Notes: generated by a model not told the origin, from the sequence alone. Shown: positions 6,247 through 14,257, counted from the first letter of the stretch. The stretch is 17,844 nt of DNA from Pseudomonadota bacterium (GCA_021850555.1 JAJZLX010000013.1:1-17844); one strand, 5' to 3'. A program made the numbers and translations.

Positions 6247-7206
6247 ATGAGCGCAACCGAGAATGTCGTGGTCGGCGCGGTGACGCCGGTGGGTACCGCG
6301 GAGGCAATCGAAGGCATCCGTGATTTCAACCGTTTCTATACCCGTCACATAGGGCTGCTGAATCAGCGGTTCCTGAGCAGCCCGTTCACGCTGACCGAGG
6401 TTCGCGTGCTCTACGAGCTCGCTCAGCGAACGACCTCCACAGCCACGGAGATTGCCGGTGGGTTGTCGCTCGATCCGGGCTACCTCAGCCGGCTGCTGAA
6501 CAAACTCGAGCGACAGCACTACCTGAATCGCGGTCGTGCCGAGCATGACGCGCGCCAGCGGCCCCTGAGCCTGACCGAAAAGGGCATTGACCTGTTCAAG
6601 AAGCTCGATCAGACCTCGAGCGAAGCGGTCGCCACCCTGATCGAGGGACTCTCCCCCGCCCGGGTCAGCGAGCTGCTTACCGCCATGAGCACGGTGCGGC
6701 GGCTGCTGAGTCCCGTGGCGGCGCAGCCCGATTGCCACCTGCGTCCGCTGCAGATCGGGGACGTCGGCTGGATCATCCACCGCCAGGGACTGCTGTATGC
6801 CGGGGAGTATGGCTGGGATGCGACATACGAGGCGCTGGTGGCCGAGATCCTCGCCCACTTCGTCGCGCACTTTGATTCGAGCGCTGAGAACGCTTGGGTG
6901 GCCGAGCGGGACGGCTCCATCGTCGGCTCCGTCTTCCTGGTGAAAGCGTCCGACCGGGTCGCAAAGCTGCGGCTTCTCTACGTCGAGCCAAGTGCGCGCG
7001 GGCTCGGCATCGGCAGGCGCCTCGTGCACGAGTGCATCGCGGACGCGCGTGAGAAAGGATACGAGACGCTCACGCTGTGGACCAACGACGTACTGGCGTC
7101 GGCGCGGCGCATCTACCAGGCCGAAGGCTTCCGGCTGGTCAAAGAGGAGCGACACCACTCCTTCGGCTGCGATCTCGTCGGCCAGAACTGGGAACTGACG
7201 CTCTAG
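6247..7206 (+). CDS. MarR-type regulator fused to a GNAT acetyltransferase
   Basis: 319 residues. Residues 20-155 form a MarR winged helix: TEIAGGLSLDPGYLSRLLNKLERQ (67-90) is the recognition HTH, RAEHDARQRPLSLTEKG (97-113) the wing. Residues 163-317 form a GNAT domain with the acetyl-CoA loop ARGLGIGRRL (250-259) and the later strand-helix LTLWTNDVLASARRIYQAEGF (275-295). This MarR-GNAT fusion family (e.g. annotated as bifunctional helix-turn-helix/GNAT) is widespread, and its acetylation substrate is usually unknown. The ATG at 6247 was preferred; GTG 6229 is in frame but has no better signal. The gene lies 142 nt after ogt with its own promoter, so it is not part of the repair operon. It converges with the LysR gene. 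Confidence 0.9.
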   Translation: MSATENVVVGAVTPVGTAEAIEGIRDFNRFYTRHIGLLNQRFLSSPFTLTEVRVLYELAQRTTSTATEIAGGLSLDPGYLSRLLNKLERQHYLNRGRAEHDARQRPLSLTEKGIDLFKKLDQTSSEAVATLIEGLSPARVSELLTAMSTVRRLLSPVAAQPDCHLRPLQIGDVGWIIHRQGLLYAGEYGWDATYEALVAEILAHFVAHFDSSAENAWVAERDGSIVGSVFLVKASDRVAKLRLLYVEPSARGLGIGRRLVHECIADAREKGYETLTLWTNDVLASARRIYQAEGFRLVKEERHHSFGCDLVGQNWELTL

Positions 7207-7228
7207 CGCCCGCCGCGGCCCCGGGCGC
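7206..7228. terminator. GC hairpin at the end of the MarR-GNAT gene
   Basis: GCGCCCG (7206-7212) pairs with CGGGCGC (7222-7228) around a 9-nt loop and begins at the stop codon. There is no T-tract. It could stop convergent transcription between this gene and the LysR gene, but the assignment is weak. Confidence 0.3.
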
Positions 7229-7320
7229 CACCAGGCACGGGATCACCCAACATGGGCGCCCAATGTCCTGTGAGACAACTCTTCTTTGGGAAGATGAGCC
7301 GGACGGCGGACTCCCGCACC

Positions 7321-8274
7321 TCAGCTCTCCCAGTAGTCCTTGCGCGCGTACAGCTTCGCGTAAAAATCGAGGAACGCGCGCACCTTGGAAGCGACCGTCT
7401 TCTTGGGCGGATACACGCCCCATACGGCCGGCGCAGCGCGCGTGGGCTGTGCCTCCCAGCCCGGCAAAAGCCGCACGAGCTTCCCCTCGCGAAGCGCACG
7501 ACCGACTGCCCACGCAGGCAGCAGCGCGATGCCGCGACCGGCAATCGCCATCTCCTGCATCGCATCCGTATCGTTGATGCGCACCCGGCCGCTCAGCTGA
7601 ACCGCGACCTTCTCGGACCGCTCACGATGCGATGTGTCGACGAGAAACCACTTGTCGTCGGTCTTCAAGGCGAACCTGATCGCCGCGTGCCCGGCCAGAT
7701 CCGCAGGCGTGCCCGGCGCACCGTTCTCGGCCACATAGCCCGGGCTTGCGCACACGATCCTGCGATGCACGGCGAGCTGGCGGGCCATGAGCTGTGAATC
7801 CGGGAGCGCGCCTATCCTGACGGCCAGGTCGATCCGCGAATCAATGATGTTGAGGACCTCGTCCGTGACCACCGCATCGACATCAATCCTGGGATATTCA
7901 TCCAGAAACGCAGGCAAGTGCGGTATGACGTGCCGGCGCCCGAAGGACCTCGGCATAGTCACGCGCAGCACGCCCTGGGGAGATTTGTTAAGTGCCGAGG
8001 CGACCGCGCAGGCCTCATCGAGATCCCTGATGACGATGAGGGCATGTTCCCGAAACACATGCCCCCCCTCCGTCAGAACGAGTCCGCGCGTCGAGCGGTT
8101 GAAAAGCGCGATTCCAAGATCCCGCTCGAGCTCGTCGATGTAGCGCGATACCGTGGAGGTCTTGACCTCGATTTTCCCGGCGGCCTTGCTGAAACTGCCA
8201 AGGTCGGCGGCGTGAAGAAAGGCTCGTATCGCGGAAAAGTAGTCCACCGTCTGCTCGTCGCACTGGCTGAGCAT
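7321..8274 (-). CDS. LysR-family transcriptional regulator
   Basis: 317 residues. The N-terminal winged helix-turn-helix spans residues 11-70: FSAIRAFLHAADLGSFSKAA, then the recognition helix around TSTVSRYIDELERDLGIALFNRSTRGLVLTEGG. A linker helix follows, then a periplasmic-binding-protein-like effector domain from about residue 100 (GVLRVTMPRSFGRRHVIPHL) to the end. Sequence style matches the CrgA/AaeR-like subgroup of LTTRs. It is in tandem, not divergent, with the bicupin gene 257 nt upstream, so it may be read through from that gene or act elsewhere. Control of the bicupin is a reasonable but unproven guess. The ATG at 8274 gives a 10-residue lead into the HTH, typical for this family. 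Confidence 0.92.
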   Translation of the reverse strand: MLSQCDEQTVDYFSAIRAFLHAADLGSFSKAAGKIEVKTSTVSRYIDELERDLGIALFNRSTRGLVLTEGGHVFREHALIVIRDLDEACAVASALNKSPQGVLRVTMPRSFGRRHVIPHLPAFLDEYPRIDVDAVVTDEVLNIIDSRIDLAVRIGALPDSQLMARQLAVHRRIVCASPGYVAENGAPGTPADLAGHAAIRFALKTDDKWFLVDTSHRERSEKVAVQLSGRVRINDTDAMQEMAIAGRGIALLPAWAVGRALREGKLVRLLPGWEAQPTRAAPAVWGVYPPKKTVASKVRAFLDFYAKLYARKDYWES

Positions 8275-8450
8275 CGTCCCGGCCGGCAGCGCCCATCCGC
8301 GCCGCCGCTCCGATCATGATTGAGCACGGGGACTCTATCATACCCGCCATGGCGCGTTGACGGCCCTGCGCGGCGCCTCCCGGATAGCCGGTGTGACGGC
8401 CCTCGTCATGGCACAGCCGAGACTCCGGCCTGACGCTCCATGGGCCAACA

Positions 8451-8501
8451 GCGCGTGACCGCACACCGGCGCTCCACTTCGCTCGCGCGCCGGTCACGCG
8501 C
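8451..8501. terminator. long inverted repeat between the bicupin and LysR genes
   Basis: GCGCGTGACCG (8451-8461) is perfectly complementary to CGGTCACGCGC (8491-8501). The 29-nt interior has further pairing potential (CCGGCGC with GCGCGC). It sits 30 nt after the bicupin stop and upstream of LysR, so it may attenuate or end the bicupin transcript. No T-tract is present on the minus strand. The remaining bases of 8275-8531 show no gene. Confidence 0.4.
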
Positions 8502-8531
8502 TCTCGGCGCCATGCATTAGCCCTTTTCCGC

Positions 8532-9476
8532 CTACCGCGCGAACCGGATGTCGAGCGAGCGCAGATAGGTGTGCAGTCCCGCATCCTGGAACGGGATCAG
8601 ATAGCCATTCGCACCGGACTCGTTGAAGTGGGCATGCCAGTGACCCGGGGGCGTGACGAAAGCCATGCCGGGTGACCAGTCGACGCGCTGCGGATCGACG
8701 ATGTTTCCCTTCCCGTCGAGCTCGGTGCCCACCAGCGTGTAGCAGCCCGGCTTGCATTCCGAGATGAAGTCGAGCGCGATCGACTGATGGCGGTGCGGCT
8801 TCTGCATGGAATTCGGCTTCACGACGCCGAACATGGCCCACATCGAGTGGGTCACCGTGCGAGTCTGCGGAAAATTCGCGTTGCCGAACAGAACGCTGAC
8901 CCGGTTCCGCCCGGCGGCGCCCGGAGCATTTGCGACCTTCAAAAGCTCCTTCTGCGCCTGATCGGCAGGGTACAGCGTGGGCGAGAAGCGCGGCTTGCTG
9001 AGCGTCACACCGAGGTAACTCAGCAACGGCTCGTCGTTGACGTTGTAAATTCGTGCCGTCTCGTCAGCGGTCAGAACGGCCTCGACGCCGCCCGGAAGCG
9101 CGAAAAAATCGCCCTTTGCGAATGGGAAAATGGTCTCGCCCTGTTGAACGGTTCCCGAGCCGTCGAAGACGTAGAACACCTGGGAGGTCGCATTGGGGTT
9201 CAGCGTGAGGCACTCTCCGCGGACGATGCGCACGAAGCTTGCGAGCAGCCCCGGACCCGTGGCGGGCCCCTGACAGCGCAGTTGCGCAGACAGGTCCAAC
9301 GGCACGACGCGCGTCGCGCCGCTGTCATAAAGAGACGCGAGGAACGTCCGATGGGGAACCGCGGTGATCAGCTTGGCGCCGATCGGGTTTGCCGAGGAAG
9401 TGTATTCGAAGTATTCGGCTTCACGCGTAACGTCCTCGGACGCGCGTCGAGCGCCGACAGCAGGTGTGTCCAACAT
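8532..9476 (-). CDS. Bicupin protein, gentisate-dioxygenase-like superfamily
   Basis: 314 residues, two cupin domains. The N-terminal cupin (about 75-150) has NPNATSQVFYVFDGSG (93-108) and KGDFFALPGG (121-130) but lacks histidine ligands at the usual metal positions. The C-terminal cupin (about 210-310) has PHRHQS with His228 and His230, a glycine-rich middle, and PPGHWHAHFNES with His279, His281 and His283. That is a credible 3-His or 2-His-1-acidic metal site. The fold and length suit ring-cleaving gentisate/salicylate dioxygenase relatives. However, those classically carry the catalytic metal in the N-terminal cupin, so a true gentisate 1,2-dioxygenase is doubtful. The ATG at 9476 has a GGAG Shine-Dalgarno about 7 nt upstream. 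No other aromatic-degradation genes are nearby, only a LysR gene downstream. Confidence 0.75.
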   Translation of the reverse strand: MLDTPAVGARRASEDVTREAEYFEYTSSANPIGAKLITAVPHRTFLASLYDSGATRVVPLDLSAQLRCQGPATGPGLLASFVRIVRGECLTLNPNATSQVFYVFDGSGTVQQGETIFPFAKGDFFALPGGVEAVLTADETARIYNVNDEPLLSYLGVTLSKPRFSPTLYPADQAQKELLKVANAPGAAGRNRVSVLFGNANFPQTRTVTHSMWAMFGVVKPNSMQKPHRHQSIALDFISECKPGCYTLVGTELDGKGNIVDPQRVDWSPGMAFVTPPGHWHAHFNESGANGYLIPFQDAGLHTYLRSLDIRFAR

Positions 9477-9602
9477 GGCAGTCTCCAGTACAGGGCGCCC
9501 GCTCGGGGCGACTTGCGCCGATCAGCGCCGGAATCATCGCGGCAGCCGCGGGCTTCCGGGTCAATATAGGATCGGCCGATGGCCCCCGGAACGACATCGC
9601 GC

Positions 9603-9627
9603 GAAATTGAGCTTTGCGAAACCGGGG
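9603..9627 (+). repeat. diverged 24-25-bp direct repeat, copy 1
   Basis: GAAATTGAGCTTTGCGA followed by AACCGGGG. It matches 9734-9757 apart from one substitution and one small indel, spaced 131 bp apart. The AT-containing core stands out from the GC-rich surroundings. Confidence 0.6.
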
Positions 9628-9733
9628 TGGCGCTGAGCCAAAAAAGCCGGGACGACGTTTCGTTCTCTTCATCGCAGCGGAGCCGATTGTCCCAGGCTGG
9701 CGATGAATTGCGACCTGCAGAAGGACCCGGCGG

Positions 9734-9757
9734 GAAATTCAGCTTTGCGAGCCGGGG
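9734..9757 (+). repeat. diverged 24-25-bp direct repeat, copy 2
   Basis: GAAATTCAGCTTTGCGA followed by GCCGGGG, aligned to 9603-9627. The upstream flanks also share a CCCGG-like stretch, which suggests that these are remnants of a longer repeated element. Confidence 0.6.
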
Positions 9758-9931
9758 AATCGCCTTCGATGCGAATCCGCGCTTCAATGTGCACGTCTGG
9801 AGTCTTCGCGTCTCAGCCCGTGCTCGGGGTGGGACACAGGGCGTCCTGATCTGCAAGGGACAAAGCGCGTGGAGGAGTGCGGGAGCAGTTCACGAGGGCG
9901 GCGCGCCGCCGCGCCCACTCTGGCAGGAACG

Positions 9932-10204
9932 ATGTTGAGCGACGATCCGGTCCCCTCCTTTGACTCCTCCATTCCCGATGGGCCGCCGGGGTCGCCCGCG
10001 CGCGTGCCCGCCCCGGGCGCAGATGCAGCTTGCAGCGCCGGCCACAGGATATGGATCTGCAGGATCTGCGGCTGGATCTACGACGAGGCGCTTGGGCTTG
10101 CGGAGGAAGGCATTGCACCGGGTACCCGCTTCGAGGACATTCCCGACAGCTGGCGCTGTCCCTTGTGCGGCGTGGGCAAGGAAGACTTCGAGCTCACGGG
10201 ATAA
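9932..10204 (+). CDS. Rubredoxin with an N-terminal extension
   Basis: 90 residues. Rubredoxins are small one-iron electron carriers. The iron site is Cys43 and Cys46 (WICRICGWIYD) with Cys76 and Cys79 (WRCPLCGVGKEDFE), all four present. The core GLAEEGIAPGTRFEDIPDSWRCP is canonical. The rubredoxin domain fills residues 38-90. The first 37 residues are Pro/Asp/Ser-rich with no predicted fold and exceed the usual 50-60-residue length. ATG 9932 is preceded by AGGA at 9924-9927, a tight 4-nt spacer. No later ATG exists before the domain, so either this extension is real or a rarer start is used. It stands alone, without an alkane hydroxylase or rubredoxin reductase nearby, and converges with the beta-propeller gene. 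Confidence 0.9.
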   Translation: MLSDDPVPSFDSSIPDGPPGSPARVPAPGADAACSAGHRIWICRICGWIYDEALGLAEEGIAPGTRFEDIPDSWRCPLCGVGKEDFELTG

Positions 10205-10260
10205 ATGACGCCCGGCGATCCGGCGCGGTCGGCTCTCGTGCGGCGGTGCCGTGCAGGAGC

Positions 10261-10289
10261 GCGCCGGACCCCTGCGCCGGGTCCGGCGC
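10261..10289. terminator. perfect 11-bp GC hairpin between convergent genes
   Basis: GCGCCGGACCC (10261-10271) is fully complementary to GGGTCCGGCGC (10279-10289), with a 7-nt loop. It lies between the rubredoxin stop (10204) and the stop of the minus-strand propeller gene (10297). This is the place expected of a bidirectional terminator, though neither strand has a T-tract. Confidence 0.5.
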
Positions 10290-10296
10290 ACCCGGA

Positions 10297-13200
10297 TCAG
10301 TCAGAGAGAGGCGGTCCGCCCGCCTTCTTCAACTGTTGATTGATTTTCGGAACGCTCACGTTTTGCAGATGTTCCCACTTCGCGAGCGTCGCATTCAACT
10401 CCCGTGACAGAATCGCGTAGCCGCGCACCGCGTCCGGGCTGGGAGCGGCGTCGGCGCCGTCGACCGCCCGCTCGAGGCGGGCCAGGGCCTGTGACAGCAT
10501 CGCGAGACTCTGGAGATTGCGCGGCGGCGGGCTGCCAAATCCCCGATGATGCGCCGGAAACGGCTGCTCCCCGGAGAGGTGACGCGCCCTCGCATACAGC
10601 TTGGCGAGCGCATCGCGCGCCACGGCTCCCTGCCTCATCCGGGTATCGAGGGCATCGAGCAGCTTCACCGCCTGGGACTCGGCCTGGGAGGCCCGCAACT
10701 GCGCGCGCTCGACCTTGCGCGCCAGATGGAACTGACTCATCAAAGCGGCCTGCGACACTTTGACGCGCGGGTCCGGCTTCACGGTGAGCGGCTGGCGGTA
10801 AGTTGTTCCGTCCACGGTCAGCTCGACCGTGTAACGGCCCGGCGGCGCCCACACGCCGGGCTGCTCGGGACCCGTGGCGCCCGGCGCGGCTGGCTTGGCG
10901 TAATGCAGGTCCCACACCAGTCGATGCATGCCCGGCGCGGCCGAGGGGATCATCGGCGGCGGCACCCACTCTGGCGCGTATTTGAGCGTGGCCGGATTGG
11001 GCGGCGGCACGTAGTCGGCGCTGCTGTAGCGGCGCACGACTTCGTTGCGCGCATTGAGGATGCTCACCGTGACGGGTCCTTTGACGCCCCGAGGCAACAC
11101 ATAATCGATATACGCGCCGTTTGGCGGATTGGCCGCCGTCGGCTCGGACTTCGGGAACGGCGTGCCGGTGAATCCGGCGGGCCGCAGCCGGAACGCGGAC
11201 GCGGGCTTGAACAGCGTGACGGCACCGGCGTGCACGGCGCTCATCTGCCGCAGCGCGGTGATGTCATCCATGATCCAGACGCTGCGTCCGTGCGTTGCGA
11301 GCACCAGATCGTTGTCGCGGATCTTGATGTCACGCACCGACGAGACGGGCAGGTTCTGCTGCAGCGACTGCCAGTGAGCCCCGTCGTCGAACGACACGAA
11401 CACTCCGTACTCGGTGCCGGCGTAGAGCAGGCCGGGCTTGACCGGGTCTTCGCGCACCACGTTGACGAAATCGTGGCGCGGGATGCCGTTGGTGATCAGC
11501 GTCCAGCTCCTGCCGTCATTGCGCGTCACGTAGATGTACGGCGTCTCGTCATCGAGGCGATGCCGATCGATCGCAAGGTAGGCCGTGCCGCGATGGAAGG
11601 GCGAAAGCTCGATGCACGCCACCTTCGACCAGGGCGTCAACGCCTTGGGCGTGACATTGATCCAGTGCGCCCCGCCGTCCTCGGTACGCCACACCAGGCC
11701 GTCGTCCGTGCCCGCCCAGATCGCCTTGCCGGTGAACGGCGAGGGCGCGATCGAATAGATCACCCCGCGACGCGGGCCGACGTCGATGGTGTCGGCCGCC
11801 GTCACCGGCCCGAGATTCGGCGGCACTCCGGGGTTCTTGCGGCTGAGGTCCGGACTGATCCGGCGCCAGTGCAGCCCGCCGTCGTCGGTGCTGAACAGAT
11901 ATTGATTGGCGAAATACAGCGTCTTGTGATCGAACGGCGAGAACACCAGCGGCAGCGTCCAGGCGCTGCGGTAGTGGGCGTTTGGATAGGCGAGCGTCGG
12001 GTCGACGTCACGCACCTGTCCGGTGCGCACGTTGAGCTTCAACACGGTGGTGGTGTTGCCCGTGCCGTCGCCGTAGATGATGTTTGGATCCTCGGGGTCG
12101 GGGACGACGTAGCCGTTCTCTCCACCGGGGGTGATCTCGCGGAACTGCTCCATGGTGATGCCATCGGAGCCGATGGTGCGGCTCGGCAGCGCAAAGGCCC
12201 CCGAGTCCTGCTGCGTGCCGTACACCCAGAACGGGAAGCGGTTGTCGGTGCTGATGTGATAGACCTGCGCGGTCGGCTGGTTGTACCAGGTGCTCCAGGT
12301 CTTGCCGCCGTCGAGAGTGACCTGCACGCCCTGGTCGCTGCCGAGGATCATGCGGTCGGTGTCCGTCGGGTCGATCCACAGCTGGTGGAAGTCATCACCG
12401 GTCGGATCGCCTTTGAGCGCGATGAAGTGCTTGCCACCGTCATCCGACCGCAGCACGATGGTATTCATCACGTACACCCGGTTGGCGTTGCTCGGGTCGA
12501 CGGTGAGCGCGCAGAAATACCAGCAGCGGCGGAAGATCCGCCAGTCCCGCGACACGTGCCGCCAGTGAACGCCGCCGTCATCCGAGCGATACAGCCCGCC
12601 TGTCTTCCAGGTGCCGGCGACGAGCGCATAGACCCGATCCGGGCGTGTCGGTGCGACAGCGATTCCGATGCGTCCCGGATGGGCGGGAAACCCGTTGCCG
12701 ACGATGTGGGTCCAATGGTTGCCGCCGTCGTGGGACACGTACAGTCCGCTGCCCGGACCGTCGGAGGGCGGGTAGACGCTCCAGGGCGGACGGCGGGTCT
12801 GCCACATCGCAGCGTAGATCGTGTTCGGATCGCCGGGCTTGAACGCCAGATCCGCCGCGCCGGTGGCGGGGTTGAGATAAAGAACCTTGGTCCAGTGCCG
12901 CCCGCCGTCGAGCGTGCGGAACACACCGCGCTCTGGGTTGGGACCATAAGGATGGCCCAGCGCGGCGACGAACACCCGCTCGGGGTTCTGGGGGTCGACG
13001 ATGATGCTCGCGATCTGGCGGGTATCGGTGAGGCCGATGTGGGTCCACTGGGCGCCGCCGTCGGTCGACTTGTACATGCCGTCGCCCTGGGCGATGTCCG
13101 AGCGCATATCGGCCTCGCCCGTGCCGACGTAGATCGTGCGCGGCCGCGAGGGCGCGATGGCGATCGCGCCGATCGAGCCCACCGGCTCGTGATCGAAGAT

Positions 13201-13491
13201 CGGCCGCCATGTCCGCCCGGCATTCCCGGTTTCCCACACGCCGCCGTCGACTGCGCCGAAGTAGAAATGACGGCTGTCGCCGGGAATGCCCGTCACCGCG
13301 AGGGCGCGTCCGCCGCGAAACGGCCCGATCAGCCGCCACCGCAGCGCCTGGTAGTCGGCGGGGCTCACCGCGGAAGGCGCGATCGAGGCGGCGGGCGCGG
13401 CCGCACGAGAAACGGCAGGGGAAGAATCGGCCTGAGCCATCAAGGCAGCGGCCGTTCCGAGGACGAGCAATGCAGCAGCAGCGTATCGCAC
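10297..13491 (-). CDS. Exported BNR/Asp-box beta-propeller protein (sortilin/VPS10-like)
   Basis: 1064 residues. A signal peptide (hydrophobic 3-18, cleavage near AMAQA at 17-21) directs export. Residues 45-745 hold about ten Asp-box motifs (S/T-x-D-G-G-x-x-W): STDGGAQW 142-149, TLDGGRHW 193-200, SHDGGNHW 253-260, SDDGGVHW 303-310, SDDGGKHF 349-356, TLDGGKTW 392-399, STDDGGLHW 534-542, TEDGGAHW 603-610, RNDGRSW 657-663 and FDDGAHW 701-707. This implies one ten-bladed or two smaller propellers. From about 755 come a beta-rich domain (PGRYTVELTVDG, 884-895) and a helical tail (915-1050). Such proteins are often labelled glycosyl hydrolase, but catalytic residues are not identifiable here. GTG start with GGGAGG at 13498-13503. 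Function unknown. Confidence 0.9.
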   Translation of the reverse strand: MRYAAAALLVLGTAAALMAQADSSPAVSRAAAPAASIAPSAVSPADYQALRWRLIGPFRGGRALAVTGIPGDSRHFYFGAVDGGVWETGNAGRTWRPIFDHEPVGSIGAIAIAPSRPRTIYVGTGEADMRSDIAQGDGMYKSTDGGAQWTHIGLTDTRQIASIIVDPQNPERVFVAALGHPYGPNPERGVFRTLDGGRHWTKVLYLNPATGAADLAFKPGDPNTIYAAMWQTRRPPWSVYPPSDGPGSGLYVSHDGGNHWTHIVGNGFPAHPGRIGIAVAPTRPDRVYALVAGTWKTGGLYRSDDGGVHWRHVSRDWRIFRRCWYFCALTVDPSNANRVYVMNTIVLRSDDGGKHFIALKGDPTGDDFHQLWIDPTDTDRMILGSDQGVQVTLDGGKTWSTWYNQPTAQVYHISTDNRFPFWVYGTQQDSGAFALPSRTIGSDGITMEQFREITPGGENGYVVPDPEDPNIIYGDGTGNTTTVLKLNVRTGQVRDVDPTLAYPNAHYRSAWTLPLVFSPFDHKTLYFANQYLFSTDDGGLHWRRISPDLSRKNPGVPPNLGPVTAADTIDVGPRRGVIYSIAPSPFTGKAIWAGTDDGLVWRTEDGGAHWINVTPKALTPWSKVACIELSPFHRGTAYLAIDRHRLDDETPYIYVTRNDGRSWTLITNGIPRHDFVNVVREDPVKPGLLYAGTEYGVFVSFDDGAHWQSLQQNLPVSSVRDIKIRDNDLVLATHGRSVWIMDDITALRQMSAVHAGAVTLFKPASAFRLRPAGFTGTPFPKSEPTAANPPNGAYIDYVLPRGVKGPVTVSILNARNEVVRRYSSADYVPPPNPATLKYAPEWVPPPMIPSAAPGMHRLVWDLHYAKPAAPGATGPEQPGVWAPPGRYTVELTVDGTTYRQPLTVKPDPRVKVSQAALMSQFHLARKVERAQLRASQAESQAVKLLDALDTRMRQGAVARDALAKLYARARHLSGEQPFPAHHRGFGSPPPRNLQSLAMLSQALARLERAVDGADAAPSPDAVRGYAILSRELNATLAKWEHLQNVSVPKINQQLKKAGGPPLSD

Positions 13492-13817
13492 CGGAAGCCT
13501 CCCACGAGGTACGGACAGGGTCGGGAACGCCGCGCGGAAGCGTTCGAGCCACGCCCGGACACCTCCCGCGACAAACGGTTAAATCTAACGGGCGGCCGGA
13601 CTTTTTTCTCGTCTCGCGCCGACCCCGCACGCCGAGCCGAGCCCCTGCCGCGGTGAGTCGTTGGCCGGCATGGGCGCATCGCGCCGGCCACCGGCGGCGG
13701 CCGAACTCGAGCCCCCGCATCCTGCCCGGGCGCTCTGCGCTATCGCGACCCACGCCCGCTGCTTGCGGCCAAGGATATCAATGCCGGCTATACTGCGGGA
13801 AATTCCCGGGAATGCCT
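13492..13817. other. 326-nt divergent region, no gene seen
   Basis: This separates the minus-strand propeller gene from the GFA gene. It contains the small palindrome GTTA-AATC-TAAC (13578-13589) and a T6 run at 13602-13607. TATACT (13789-13794, 5 of 6 to the -10 consensus) lies about 24 nt before the GFA start codon; the nearest -35-like TTGCGG (13763-13768) is 20 bp away, too far for confidence. The palindrome GGGAAATTCCC is at 13797-13807. Confidence 0.5.
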
Positions 13818-14219
13818 ATGGCGAGTGAGACTCTGGTGACCCACCGCGGCGGCTGCCACTGCGGCCGCGTGCGCTTTGAGGTGCTGGCACCGGCTCGGAT
13901 CCGTGCGTCGGAGTGCAATTGCTCGATCTGCAGCAAAGGGGGCCTGCTGCACCTGGTCGTGCGGGCCGAGCACTTCAAGCTGCTCTCGGGCCGGGAGGCG
14001 CTGACGACCTATACCTTCAACACCGGCACCGCGAAGCACCTGTTCTGCTCGGTGTGCGGCGTGAAGTCGTTCTATGTGCCGCGGTCCCATCCGGACGGCT
14101 ACAGCGTGAACGTCCGCTGCCTGGACCCGGGCACGATCGAGGCCGTGACGGTCATACCGTTCAACGGGCAGGAGTGGGAGAAGGGCTACCCCGAGGGGCG
14201 GGGGCAGTTCGATCGCTGA
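13818..14219 (+). CDS. GFA / CENP-V-type zinc-binding protein
   Basis: 133 residues. The family is named for glutathione-dependent formaldehyde-activating enzyme, but most members have no proven reaction. Zinc ligands are in order: GGCHCGRVRFE with Cys13 and Cys15, ECNCSICSKGG with Cys33, Cys35 and Cys38, and CSVCGVKSF with Cys77 and Cys80; Cys101 (VRCLD) is a further family position. The whole length is one GFA domain, as is typical. ATG 13818 has GGGA at 13808-13811 with a 6-nt gap; ATG 13812 (MPMAS) is the alternative. It is transcribed away from the propeller gene and converges with the SYLF gene across 38 nt, where a short GCCGC/GCGGC stem (14228-14244) may help end transcription. Confidence 0.9.
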   Translation: MASETLVTHRGGCHCGRVRFEVLAPARIRASECNCSICSKGGLLHLVVRAEHFKLLSGREALTTYTFNTGTAKHLFCSVCGVKSFYVPRSHPDGYSVNVRCLDPGTIEAVTVIPFNGQEWEKGYPEGRGQFDR

Positions 14220-14257
14220 GTGTTCCCGCCGCAACGTCCGCGGCAAGCAGGCGCACT

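Larger units (their letters stand above)
9477..9931. other. 455-nt stretch without a convincing gene
   Basis: This holds the bicupin upstream region and two diverged copies of a 24-25-bp sequence. On the minus strand TTGACC (9559-9564) is a fair -35 box for the bicupin, but no good -10 lies at 16-18 bp. An open minus-strand frame (9368-9856) crosses the region and overlaps the bicupin; its product is Ser/Arg-rich without domain features. No RNA gene is evident. Confidence 0.6.

Noticed and set aside
9368..9856. A 162-codon minus-strand frame overlapping the bicupin start.
   Set aside because: No domain, biased Ser/Arg composition, and it conflicts with the supported start and ribosome site of the bicupin. 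Possibly a decayed repeat.
10546..13656. A 1036-codon open frame on the plus strand, antisense to the propeller gene.
   Set aside because: High GC at third positions of the sense gene suppresses stops in this antisense frame. The translation is Arg/His/Val-rich, lacks any domain and mirrors the repeated Asp-box codons. The sense frame has a signal peptide, conserved motifs and a good ribosome site.
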